Positions 34,569 through 42,463 of a DNA stretch of 64,000 nt are shown here, piece after piece (positions within the stretch are counted from its first letter, which is position 1; every line of letters starts with the position of its first letter). This stretch comes from Candidatus Saccharimonadota bacterium (lineage in GTDB: Bacteria > Patescibacteriota > Saccharimonadia > Saccharimonadales > Saccharimonadaceae): assembly GCA_030537075.1 (NCBI GenBank), contig JAUNOS010000002.1, positions 105,494-169,493 of the forward strand, read 5' to 3'. The position numbers and the translations under genes are program-made. Under the pieces are notes generated by a model. It was not told the origin of the DNA, did not search any database, and saw only the letters and a list, made by a program, of their open reading frames with translations.

Positions 34569-36062
34569 TTATCGACTAGTGTATGTCATTCCCTGTGTCG
34601 TCGGGCCGAGTAATTCATCGACCGTCACGAATCGGTAGCCTTGGTTTTTCAATGTATCAACGATGCACGGTACAGCATCAACTGAGGTACCATGGATGTC
34701 ATGCAGTAAAATGATCGCGCCAGAGCGTGCATTCGCCACCGCACGGCTACACACCACCTGGCTATTACGATCCGCCCAGTCGCGCGTATCCACCGACCAC
34801 AGCACCGACGACAGACCAGCCTGCCTGAGCTGCGCCGTCACCGTCGCGTTCATCGCACCGTACGGTGGACGTGCCGTGGCCGGCGCCTTCCCGACTACCT
34901 GGCGGATAGCGTCATTCGTGCGGTTCAATTCAGCCGCTATGCCCGCTGCATCCAGCCTCGTCAAATCCGCATGCCCCCACGAGTGGTTACCAATCTGGTG
35001 CCCCTGCGCCTGCATACGCTGCAATATGCCTGCGTGTGCCGAGACCTTGCTACCCAGCACATAGAATGTCGCCTTAGCACCCCGCTGCTCCAGCATATCA
35101 AGGAGTCGTCCTGTGTGCGGACCGGGACCGTCATCGAACGTCAGAGCCACACAGTGACCACCAGCGCATCCTGCCTGCTGCCCTGACGCAGCTCCTGGCT
35201 GCGGCTTTGGCTGCGGTTTCGGCGGATCTGGTATGACAAAAAGGCTTTTCGCCGTCTCATTCTGGAGATATGGCGCAAGCTCCGCCAGCGACACGCGAAC
35301 CGTTATCTCGCCATACGATGAAGCAAGGACCGCGCCGCGCCCGAACGGCCATACCATAGTTCGCTGGTCGCCAGCGACAAAATTACCCAGCGCCTCCTCG
35401 GTGATGATATCATCAAGGTTCAGGTCTGCATGCGAATCTCGCTGCTTTAGACTGCGCACCACTGAATCTTTTGCAGCAGCGAGCAGTGCCTTCACCGACT
35501 CATCCGAGCCGCCCGCCACATCACGTAACGTCATCACGTGACCATCAGCCTTGCGAAAGGTCCAAAAGTGCGTGATAAGTGTCGGGTGGGCACCCTGGAT
35601 GTCTTGATTTGTCGTGACTGTGATGGACAAAAAGCGATCATCATGATGCGTCACCTGATAGCTGGTCGTCGCAGTCATCGGCTGACCAAATTGCGACCCG
35701 AGCCGAACCGCCTGACGAAACCTCATGTCGTCTCTATCTATTGCCGCTGCGATGGTTCGGTCAATCTTCGACTGCCCTGTCACCGGATACTCCAGCGACA
35801 CCCGCTCGTCCTTCGACTGGCGCGTCACAAACTTTGAGCGAATCCCCTGATATTTCGAATCCGCGAAATAATATTTCTCATCGATCTGCTCAGTGACAAC
35901 TGGCGTCTGCGGACGACTGACCCAGAAAAAAATGCTCACGCCAGCGAGAATGATGGCGCTCGTCAGCCCAAACAGCCACCATCCGCGATGTCGCCGCGCC
36001 CGCTCCACTTGCTGGCGCAGGCGCTGGCGACGACTTGGCGTTTTACTCGGTCGTGACTCCAT
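34569..36062 (-). CDS. Membrane-anchored polysaccharide deacetylase (NodB domain) with RsiV-like domain
   Basis: About 497 residues. Basic N-terminus, one membrane helix (~residues 27-48), a DUF3298/RsiV-like domain (~70-285: LEYPVTGQSKIDRTIAAAI, HPTLITHFWTFRKADG), a Lys/Pro linker, and the NodB domain with TFDDGPGPHT, HSWGHADL (metal HxxxH), RPPYGA, DTRDW and LLHDIHG. It should remove acetyl groups from cell-wall glycans, like PgdA. GAGGA precedes the ATG at 36062, which overlaps the cupin gene by 20 bases. Confidence 0.92.
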   Translation of the reverse strand: MESRPSKTPSRRQRLRQQVERARRHRGWWLFGLTSAIILAGVSIFFWVSRPQTPVVTEQIDEKYYFADSKYQGIRSKFVTRQSKDERVSLEYPVTGQSKIDRTIAAAIDRDDMRFRQAVRLGSQFGQPMTATTSYQVTHHDDRFLSITVTTNQDIQGAHPTLITHFWTFRKADGHVMTLRDVAGGSDESVKALLAAAKDSVVRSLKQRDSHADLNLDDIITEEALGNFVAGDQRTMVWPFGRGAVLASSYGEITVRVSLAELAPYLQNETAKSLFVIPDPPKPQPKPQPGAASGQQAGCAGGHCVALTFDDGPGPHTGRLLDMLEQRGAKATFYVLGSKVSAHAGILQRMQAQGHQIGNHSWGHADLTRLDAAGIAAELNRTNDAIRQVVGKAPATARPPYGAMNATVTAQLRQAGLSSVLWSVDTRDWADRNSQVVCSRAVANARSGAIILLHDIHGTSVDAVPCIVDTLKNQGYRFVTVDELLGPTTQGMTYTSR

Positions 36063-36438
36063 CGAAGTCCTCGTCATGAGCCTCTGCCTCTTCGCGCGTT
36101 GCGTGGACAATTCCCTCTTTGTGATGAGCAGGACCATAGATGGTATAGAACTTCAGTGGCTCATCGCCAGTGTTGATAACGTTGTGATTAGCGCCAGCCG
36201 GCACGATGATAGCATCACCATCAGTCACATCATAGACAGTGTCATCGATCACCACCTGCCCCTCACCGGCCTCGAAGCGGAAAAATTGATCATGGTCAGG
36301 GTGCACCTCAGCGCCAATTTCGCCACCAAGTGGCAATGACATCAGTACCAACTGACAATGCTTTGCTGTATAGAGCACCTTGCGAAACGCATCATTTGCA
36401 ACCGTCAAATCCTCAATGTTGCCGTAATATCCCTTCAT
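36043..36438 (-). CDS. Cupin-domain protein
   Basis: 131 residues, single cupin: motif 1 GAEVHPDHDQFFRFEAGEG and motif 2 PAGANHNVINTG with the metal-binding His and Glu-like positions. Such proteins bind a metal and a small ligand; substrate unknown. Excellent Shine-Dalgarno AAAGGAGGGG. It is first in the run cupin-deacetylase-thioredoxin-CcdA-AlkD-serine hydrolase. Confidence 0.92.
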   Translation of the reverse strand: MKGYYGNIEDLTVANDAFRKVLYTAKHCQLVLMSLPLGGEIGAEVHPDHDQFFRFEAGEGQVVIDDTVYDVTDGDAIIVPAGANHNVINTGDEPLKFYTIYGPAHHKEGIVHATREEAEAHDEDFDGVTTE

Positions 36439-36470
36439 ATACCCCTCCTTTATGCGTTGGTTCAGTCACT

Positions 36471-36476
36471 ATTATA
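36471..36476 (-). promoter_or_regulatory. Extended -10 box of the cupin operon
   Basis: TGCTATAAT on the minus strand, giving a ~27-base leader with the Shine-Dalgarno site. Confidence 0.6.
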
Positions 36477-36575
36477 GCAAAGGATGAGTGCGAGAGTGAA
36501 ATAACGCGAGCATATCATCTATACCGACTCGGTAGAGCCAGAGGCGCTTTTGTCTTTTTCAGCTGTCACTCGCCG

Positions 36576-37205
36576 CTAAGCCTTCATCGCCTGAAGCGCC
36601 AGCTGCGATATAACGCGCCCGCGTCGCTCTTCTGGATCTTCTGGTAGACGGTCTGTAAACAAGATGCCGTAAAGGTGGTCAACTTCATGCTGTATAACCT
36701 GAGCCTGAATCCCCGAGAACGTAGCAGTATGATATTCACCAGTTTTATCATACCAGCTCAGCTCAATCTTCTCGTAGCGCATGGTCTGCCCGAACATAGT
36801 TGTCTCAGGGTCACCAGTGTTACTACTCATGCAGCCATCGGGCAGAAGGGATGGCTGCCGCTCCCCGATGCCCTCATACTCAGGGTTGATCATCACCATC
36901 TCGAGCGGTTTTGCGACCTTCTCTTTTCCTTTTGGCGGTTTGATAGATACGACCGCTAGCGCCATATCCTCACCAAGTTGCGGCGCGGCCATACCGACAC
37001 CAAGCTGATTACCCCTATCGTCAACATAAGCACGGGTACGCTCAAAAAGCTCTTCGATAATCTTCGCTGTATTCGAGCTCGTCATCTCCTCCGGAGATAA
37101 GCGCCGAGCCAGACGAGTGAGTACTTCGTCAACCTCAAAAGCTTCGCCACTTTCATTAACCTTAAAAGTTGGTAATGATTCGCGAGAAAATGATGATGCA
37201 TTCAT
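36576..37205 (-). CDS. def: Peptide deformylase
   Basis: About 209 residues. Motif 1 GVGMAAPQLG, motif 2 DGCMS (usually EGCLS), motif 3 QHEVDHLYG; the metal ligands Cys, His and His are all present. It removes the formyl group from new proteins. The N-terminal ~50 residues before the core (ESLPTFKVNESGEAFEVDEVLTRLARRLS) are longer than usual. TATAAT ends seven bases before the ATG at 37205. Confidence 0.95.
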   Translation of the reverse strand: MNASSFSRESLPTFKVNESGEAFEVDEVLTRLARRLSPEEMTSSNTAKIIEELFERTRAYVDDRGNQLGVGMAAPQLGEDMALAVVSIKPPKGKEKVAKPLEMVMINPEYEGIGERQPSLLPDGCMSSNTGDPETTMFGQTMRYEKIELSWYDKTGEYHTATFSGIQAQVIQHEVDHLYGILFTDRLPEDPEERRGRVISQLALQAMKA

Positions 37206-37212
37206 AATTATC

Positions 37213-37218
37213 ATTATA
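37213..37218 (-). promoter_or_regulatory. Extended -10 box for leaderless def
   Basis: TGATATAAT on the minus strand, with the hexamer ending seven bases before the ATG at 37205. Confidence 0.62.
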
Positions 37219-37248
37219 TCACAAAATTTATAAAAAAGCAATATTTCC

Positions 37249-37278
37249 TTGACACAACCAGCCCTTTCCCGCTATAAT
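37249..37278 (+). promoter_or_regulatory. Strong promoter of the ABC exporter pair
   Basis: Perfect TTGACA (37249-37254) and perfect TATAAT (37273-37278) with an 18-base spacer. The leader to the TTG start at 37420 is about 135 bases long. Confidence 0.85.
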
Positions 37279-37289
37279 ACAGCGTACTT

Positions 37290-37451
37290 ATGAGCTTGCG
37301 CCGCTTCAGCCAAGCTCCTCTATTCTCACGTTCGCCCGAGCGAACCTCTGGTATAGCAATGATATTATTTCATGGCCACTGCCCTTTTGTGGTCACTGAC
37401 GCTTCAGAAAGGAGGCATTTTGACTACCAAACACCGACAAAAACCACATAG
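37290..37451 (+). CDS. Possible leader peptide overlapping the ABC gene start
   Basis: A 53-codon ORF whose ATG lies only a few bases after the predicted transcription start, with six arginines in the first 20 residues (MSLRRFSQAP...). It runs through the Shine-Dalgarno site and TTG start of the exporter gene in another frame. The leader RNA also has hairpins (GTTCGC-CCGA-GCGAAC at 37331-37346). Translation of this ORF would cover the exporter start, as in attenuation by leader peptides. No Shine-Dalgarno site of its own. Confidence 0.4.
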   Translation: MSLRRFSQAPLFSRSPERTSGIAMILFHGHCPFVVTDASERRHFDYQTPTKTT

Positions 37452-39195
37452 TATCGTTCGTCTGCTGTGGCGGGCATCACTTCCCTATCGCTGGCGGCGC
37501 AATAGCGCCATCATCCTCTCGGCGCTGACACTGGCCGTCGGCATGTTTATCGGGCCGCTGGTTATCGCGCAGCTACTCGACATGATCCAGCACGGTCAGC
37601 TGCATGACACTGGTCGACTGTGGACGCTAGTCTGGGTCTATGGTATCAGCCAGCTGTGGTCGGAAATCATTGGCTGGCGGGTGGTGATTTACCTGGCATG
37701 GACCTTCGAAAACGCCATGCAGCGCGACCTTTACGTGCGCTGCTTCACCAAACTGACCGAGCAAACCATGTTTTTCCACTCCGGGAAATTCGGCGGCTCA
37801 CTGGTCAGCCAGACCAACAAATTGACCGGCGCAGTGGAGCGGTTTTGGGATAGCATCATTTGGTCAATTCTGCCCCTCGTCATCTCGCTGACCGGCTCCA
37901 TCATCGTGCTGTCCGTCCTGCTGTGGCAATACGCCCTGTTTTTGGCCTTGTTCGCCGTTATCTTTGCGCTAGTAGTTTACTTTGGCTCAAAACCGATGGC
38001 GAAATTGAACGAAGCAGAAGCCAAAGCCAGTAACGCCCTGAGTGGACGATTGGCCGACGCTATTTCCAACATCCTGGCGGTCAAGTCAGCCGGCGCCGAA
38101 ACTGCCGAGCAACAGCGTTTTAGCGACACGGCGAACACCTGGCGCGGCGCCAGTCTGAACACCATGTGCGGCTTTTTAAAGGTCAGCAGTGTCTATGCTA
38201 CCATTAACACCACTATTAAAATTGCGGCCATCGCCTTTGCAGTATACGCGGCGCAGCATGACATCGTTTCGGTGTCGGCGGTGTATCTCATCATTACCTA
38301 CACCGGTACGGTGGTGCGCGAGCTATGGAGTATGAATGGTATTATGCGCACCTACAACCACATTTTGGGTGATGCGCGCGAGATGACAGATATCCTGCTG
38401 ACGCCGACGACACTGACCGACACGCATGATGCGGTGCTGAGCGTGCCGCGTGGTGCAATCGAGCTTGACAATGTAACCTACACGCATGACGAGGGCGCCG
38501 GCAAGACATTGTTCGACCATTTCTCTTTGACTATTCAGCCGGGCGAGAAGGTCGGGCTGGTCGGTGCGTCTGGTTCGGGCAAGACGACCCTAACCAAGCT
38601 CCTGCTGCGCTTTGCTGACATCGACAGCGGGGCGATTCGTATCGATGGGCAGAATATCGCTGAGGTAACACAGGCCAGTCTGCGCTCGCATGTCGCCTAC
38701 GTGCCGCAGGAGCCGCTGCTATTTCACCGCTCGGTACGGGAAAATATCGCCTATGCACGACCTGAGGCGACGGATGCTGAGGTGGAGGCGGCGGCCAAAA
38801 AAGCTGGTGCGTATGATTTTATCATGGGATTGAAAGATGGCTTTGCGACAGAGGTCGGTGAGCGCGGCGTCAAGCTCAGCGGCGGGCAGCGGCAGCGCAT
38901 CGCCATAGCGCGGGCGATTTTGAAGGACGCGCCAATTTTAGTGCTGGATGAAGCGACTTCAGCGCTGGATTCGGAGTCGGAAAAGTTGATTCAGCAGTCA
39001 CTCGAGACTTTGATGAAGGACCGCACGGCGATTGTGATTGCGCATCGCCTCAGTACCATTGCCAAACTAGACCGCATCATCGTCATGGAAAATGGTACAA
39101 TTGTCGAAGATGGGACACACGCAGCATTACTCAAAAAGAAAGGGGCCTATGCCACGCTCTGGAAACATCAGTCAGGCGGATTTATCGAAGACTAA
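37420..39195 (+). CDS. ABC exporter, first subunit (permease and ATPase)
   Basis: 591 residues from a TTG start. AAAGGAGG lies four bases before TTG at 37420; an ATG at 37372 has no such site. Six-helix exporter domain, then ATPase with Walker A GASGSGKTT, Q-loop YVPQEPLLFH, signature KLSGGQRQRIAIARAI, Walker B ILVLDEATSALD and IAHRLST. No active-site residue is degenerate. Probably forms a heterodimer with the next gene, which overlaps it by 47 bases. Substrate unknown. Confidence 0.94.
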   Translation: MTTKHRQKPHSIVRLLWRASLPYRWRRNSAIILSALTLAVGMFIGPLVIAQLLDMIQHGQLHDTGRLWTLVWVYGISQLWSEIIGWRVVIYLAWTFENAMQRDLYVRCFTKLTEQTMFFHSGKFGGSLVSQTNKLTGAVERFWDSIIWSILPLVISLTGSIIVLSVLLWQYALFLALFAVIFALVVYFGSKPMAKLNEAEAKASNALSGRLADAISNILAVKSAGAETAEQQRFSDTANTWRGASLNTMCGFLKVSSVYATINTTIKIAAIAFAVYAAQHDIVSVSAVYLIITYTGTVVRELWSMNGIMRTYNHILGDAREMTDILLTPTTLTDTHDAVLSVPRGAIELDNVTYTHDEGAGKTLFDHFSLTIQPGEKVGLVGASGSGKTTLTKLLLRFADIDSGAIRIDGQNIAEVTQASLRSHVAYVPQEPLLFHRSVRENIAYARPEATDAEVEAAAKKAGAYDFIMGLKDGFATEVGERGVKLSGGQRQRIAIARAILKDAPILVLDEATSALDSESEKLIQQSLETLMKDRTAIVIAHRLSTIAKLDRIIVMENGTIVEDGTHAALLKKKGAYATLWKHQSGGFIED

Positions 39196-40794
39196 AGCCA
39201 TCAACAGCAGGGCGACGGTTCGACTGTATTGGCAGCAGACACGTACATACCGCACCAGTTTTTGGTTGACGGCCATCTGTGTGCCGTTGGCCGCACTCCT
39301 ACTTGATTCCCTTCTTCCGTATGTGCTATCGCTGGCGGTCGGAACATTTGCGACAGGCGACCACGGCCACTTGTCGCAGCTTCTTTGGCTGGCAGCGGCG
39401 ATTGGGTTGGTCGGCGTTATCGGCAACTTCATTGGCTTTCAGGCGATCATTTGGCATGAGGCGCGGGTACGAAAATCCCTGGTGGACGACACGTTAGCGC
39501 AGCTTCTCATGAAAGATCAGGCGTTTTTTGCTGAGCAGAAAATTGGCGCTCTGACGGGCAAATTTCTCGACTTCGTCAATGGCTACACAAGCCTACACAG
39601 CCTCTTCGTCATTCAGACTTTGCGTTTTCTACTGGCCTTCGGTATCGGTATCGTGCTGATTTTTCTGCATAGCCCGCTGATGGGCGGTATCGTTCTAGGT
39701 ATTCTGGTGCTGCTCCTCGTACAGGTACGCCTCTCTATCAAGTTGCGTACGCCGCTGCGTAAGGCGCGCAAAGAAACCATCGCCGAACTAAATGGCGCGA
39801 CAGCTGATATCATCAGCAACAATTTAATCGTCAAAACGTTTGCGCGCGAGGCACATGAGCAGTCGTCGATTGCTAAGCTGAGCGCCCGGTACCGCGATAT
39901 TTATCAGCGCGACCTCAGACTGATGGCGGCGGAAGGATCGGGTCGACTGCTACTGATGACAGGGGTACAGATTGCGGCTATTGCGGTGATGGCACATTTG
40001 TTGCTGCGCGGAGCGATTGATCTTGGGGCGGCGATTTTCGTGGTGGCATATTTACAGCGCGTTGCCACGCAAATTTTCAGCCTCGGCGAGCTGGTGAATG
40101 GCTATGACAAAATATTCCTGGAGGCGGCGCCAATGACAGACATTCTCCTTGCTGACAATGCCATCACCGACACCAAGCGCGCCCGCCGCCTGCGCGTCTC
40201 CAGGGGGGCGATTGGCCTGAAGGAAGTGGATTATCGCTATCCTGACGGGCAGGACCTGGTGCTAAAACAGCTTAGTCTGAGTATTCAGCCAGGGCAAAAG
40301 GTCGGCGTGGTAGGTGTGTCGGGTTCTGGAAAAACGACACTGACGCGTCTACTGCTGCGGTTTGATGATGTGACGGGCGGCGTGCTGGAGATCGACGGGC
40401 AAGATGTGCGGCGCGTGTCGCAGCGGAGTTTGCGTGAAGCCATCGCCTATGTACCACAGGAGCCCCTGCTGTTTCACCGCTCACTACGCGATAATATTAT
40501 GTACGGCAAGCTGCGTGCGACCGACGCTGAGATTCGACGCGCCGCCCGGCAGGCGCATGCTTTGGAATTTATCGATAAGCTGCCACAGGGACTGGATACG
40601 GTGGTTGGTGAGCGCGGCGTTAAATTGTCTGGCGGGCAGCGACAGCGGATTGCCATCGCCCGGGCGATTTTAAAGGACGCGCCAATTTTAGTACTGGATG
40701 AAGCGACTTCAGCACTGGATTCGGAGTCGGAAAAACTTATTCAGCAGTCACTCGAGACCTTGATGAAGGACCGCACGGCGATTGTGATTGCGCA
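38911..40794 (+). repeat. Direct repeat: near-identical ATPase segments of the two ABC genes
   Basis: 38911-39044 and 40661-40794 differ at 7 of 134 positions by my count, nearly all synonymous. Flanking coding sequence on both sides differs at many synonymous sites. Confidence 0.85.
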
Positions 40795-40957
40795 CAGGTT
40801 GAGTACGATTGCGAAGATGGATCGTATCGTGGTGCTCGATGAAGGGCGCATCGTCGAAGACGGCACGCACGACGAACTGCTGGCCCACGGCGGTCACTAC
40901 GCCAAGTTGTGGCAGCATCAGTCGGGTGGCTTTTTGACCACCGACGAGCCATCATAA
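39149..40957 (+). CDS. ABC exporter, second subunit (permease and ATPase)
   Basis: 602 residues from the ATG at 39149 (AAAGGGGCCT upstream). Same architecture as its neighbour: Walker A GVSGSGKTT, YVPQEPLLFH, KLSGGQRQRIAIARAI, ILVLDEATSALD, IAHRLST. A 134-base stretch of its ATPase domain is almost identical to the first subunit, indicating duplication with recent sequence exchange. The membrane domains are much less similar, as expected of a heterodimer. Confidence 0.94.
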   Translation: MPRSGNISQADLSKTKAINSRATVRLYWQQTRTYRTSFWLTAICVPLAALLLDSLLPYVLSLAVGTFATGDHGHLSQLLWLAAAIGLVGVIGNFIGFQAIIWHEARVRKSLVDDTLAQLLMKDQAFFAEQKIGALTGKFLDFVNGYTSLHSLFVIQTLRFLLAFGIGIVLIFLHSPLMGGIVLGILVLLLVQVRLSIKLRTPLRKARKETIAELNGATADIISNNLIVKTFAREAHEQSSIAKLSARYRDIYQRDLRLMAAEGSGRLLLMTGVQIAAIAVMAHLLLRGAIDLGAAIFVVAYLQRVATQIFSLGELVNGYDKIFLEAAPMTDILLADNAITDTKRARRLRVSRGAIGLKEVDYRYPDGQDLVLKQLSLSIQPGQKVGVVGVSGSGKTTLTRLLLRFDDVTGGVLEIDGQDVRRVSQRSLREAIAYVPQEPLLFHRSLRDNIMYGKLRATDAEIRRAARQAHALEFIDKLPQGLDTVVGERGVKLSGGQRQRIAIARAILKDAPILVLDEATSALDSESEKLIQQSLETLMKDRTAIVIAHRLSTIAKMDRIVVLDEGRIVEDGTHDELLAHGGHYAKLWQHQSGGFLTTDEPS

Positions 40958-40986
40958 AACCTCCCGCCCATGATAGGCGAGAGGTT
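40958..40986 (-). terminator. Terminator of the L25 gene
   Basis: AACCTC..CGCC pairs with GGCG..GAGGTT around a short loop. On the minus strand it is followed by TTTTATG. It starts right at the stop codon of the convergent ABC gene. Confidence 0.7.
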
Positions 40987-41005
40987 CGCTGCATTACCTG
41001 AAAAT

Positions 41006-41710
41006 CTAGGCGTCGGCGCTTGGCGCTTCTTCGCCTCCCTGCTCTGCCGGTACGTCTTCGGCGTCTGCCGATTCAGCATCACCAGCAGCCGCTTCGTTGG
41101 CCGCCTGTAGGGCGCTTGGCTCGTAAACACTCGCCACCACTAGGTCGCGCACCGTGACGTCATCATCCTCGGTGCCTTCACGACCATCGTCATTATCCAC
41201 CAAGTCAACACCAGCCGGCAGCGCAATATCGCCGATAGTCACGCGGTCGCCTGCTTCCTTCAGCTCCAGAATTGACACTTCCAGCGCCTCTGGCAGCTCC
41301 ATCGGCAGGGCCTTTACTTCAACTTTTTCGATAGCCTGCAAGATGACCAGACCTGCCTTCTCAGCCTCAGACTCTCCCTGGCCACTCAAGCGAATCGGCA
41401 CCTCTGCGACCACCGGCTCATCAGCCCGCACTGCGTGAAAGGCGACGTGGCGAATGGTGTGCTTGGCTGGATGGCGATCGACTGACTTGATCATAGCGAT
41501 GCGCCGCTTATTGCCCGTCAAGTGCACTGGGGTGTGCTTACCAGCCGCCTGGACGACCTTGGCAACCTCACCCTCGGCCGCCTGGACACTGACCGCTTCC
41601 ATACCTGCGCCGTAGACCACACCTGGCACCAGCCCCTCTTTTCGTAGGTGCGCCACCTTCTTACCGTGGACGTCGCGCGCCTGCACATTTAGTGTAATTT
41701 TATCTCCCAT
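41006..41710 (-). CDS. rplY: 50S ribosomal protein L25/general stress protein Ctc
   Basis: About 234 residues, the long (CTC) form of L25: N-terminal 5S rRNA-binding domain (LNVQARDVHGKKVAHLRKEGLVPGVVYG) and C-terminal beta domain (PIRLSGQGESEAEKAGLVILQAIEKVEVKALP), ending in a ~45-residue Ala/Glu/Asp tail. AAGGGAGAAGT precedes the ATG at 41710. An extended -10 TGCTATACT is at 41765-41770. Confidence 0.94.
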   Translation of the reverse strand: MGDKITLNVQARDVHGKKVAHLRKEGLVPGVVYGAGMEAVSVQAAEGEVAKVVQAAGKHTPVHLTGNKRRIAMIKSVDRHPAKHTIRHVAFHAVRADEPVVAEVPIRLSGQGESEAEKAGLVILQAIEKVEVKALPMELPEALEVSILELKEAGDRVTIGDIALPAGVDLVDNDDGREGTEDDDVTVRDLVVASVYEPSALQAANEAAAGDAESADAEDVPAEQGGEEAPSADA

Positions 41711-41764
41711 ACTTCTCCCTTTCGTTGGATACCTGTTCGGAGGTAAAATTGATATTGCTTTTCT

Positions 41765-41770
41765 AGTATA
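41765..41770 (-). promoter_or_regulatory. Extended -10 box of the L25 gene
   Basis: TGCTATACT on the minus strand, leaving a ~48-base leader. Confidence 0.55.
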
Positions 41771-41801
41771 GCAGGTTTGGTGCGCGGAGGCGAATGTGTG
41801 G

Positions 41802-41807
41802 TATACT
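41802..41807 (+). promoter_or_regulatory. Extended -10 box for the DedA gene
   Basis: TGGTATACT, with the hexamer ending eight bases before the ATG at 41816. Confidence 0.55.
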
Positions 41808-41815
41808 TGGTGGGT

Positions 41816-42460
41816 ATGATGGAAGCATTTATTCACTTTATCGCCAGTTTCGGCGTTCTGGCAATTTTATTCGTGGTCTTCGCCGAGTCTGGCCTGTTGT
41901 TCGGCTTTATTTTCCCCGGTGACAGCCTGCTGTTTACGGCTGGCTACATGGTACAACAGGCTATTTTGCCGATTAATATTCATCTGTTCGTCGTGCTGCT
42001 GATTATTGCGGCAATCGCTGGCGACTCAGTGGGCTATGCCTTCGGCCACCGCGTTGGTCGCAAACTATTTGAGCGAGAAAACTCACGCTTTTTCAAGAAA
42101 AAATATCTCTTGCAAGCCGAAAAATTCTACCAAAAGCACGGTTCACTGACGGTGGTATTGGCGCGCTTTGTACCAATTGTCCGCACCTTCGCACCCATCG
42201 TAGCAGGCGCCAGCAAAATGCATTACCGCACCTTTTTAGCGTTTAATGTCATCGGCGGTATCCTCTGGGCGGCTATTTTTACCTACCTGGGCTTTTTCGC
42301 TGGTAAGGCGCTGACCGAGGCAGGCGTCAATATCGAAGTCGCGGCGCTGATCATCATCTTCCTGTCTGTCCTGCCGATGATCATCCACGCCCTAAAACAA
42401 GAAAACACCCGCGCCATGATAAAAAAGCAGCTGTCAGTGCTGTTTCGGCGTAAGAAATAG
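41816..42460 (+). CDS. DedA family membrane protein
   Basis: About 214 residues. DedA/SNARE-associated features: ESGLLFGFIFPGDSLLFTAGY, GDSVGYAFGHRVGRKLFE, KFYQKHGSLTVVLARFVPIVRTFAPIVAGASKMHYRTFLAFNVIGGILW. Members flip undecaprenyl phosphate or phospholipids. Two tandem ATG codons (41816, 41819) are possible starts. Confidence 0.95.
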   Translation: MMEAFIHFIASFGVLAILFVVFAESGLLFGFIFPGDSLLFTAGYMVQQAILPINIHLFVVLLIIAAIAGDSVGYAFGHRVGRKLFERENSRFFKKKYLLQAEKFYQKHGSLTVVLARFVPIVRTFAPIVAGASKMHYRTFLAFNVIGGILWAAIFTYLGFFAGKALTEAGVNIEVAALIIIFLSVLPMIIHALKQENTRAMIKKQLSVLFRRKK

Positions 42461-42463
42461 TCA

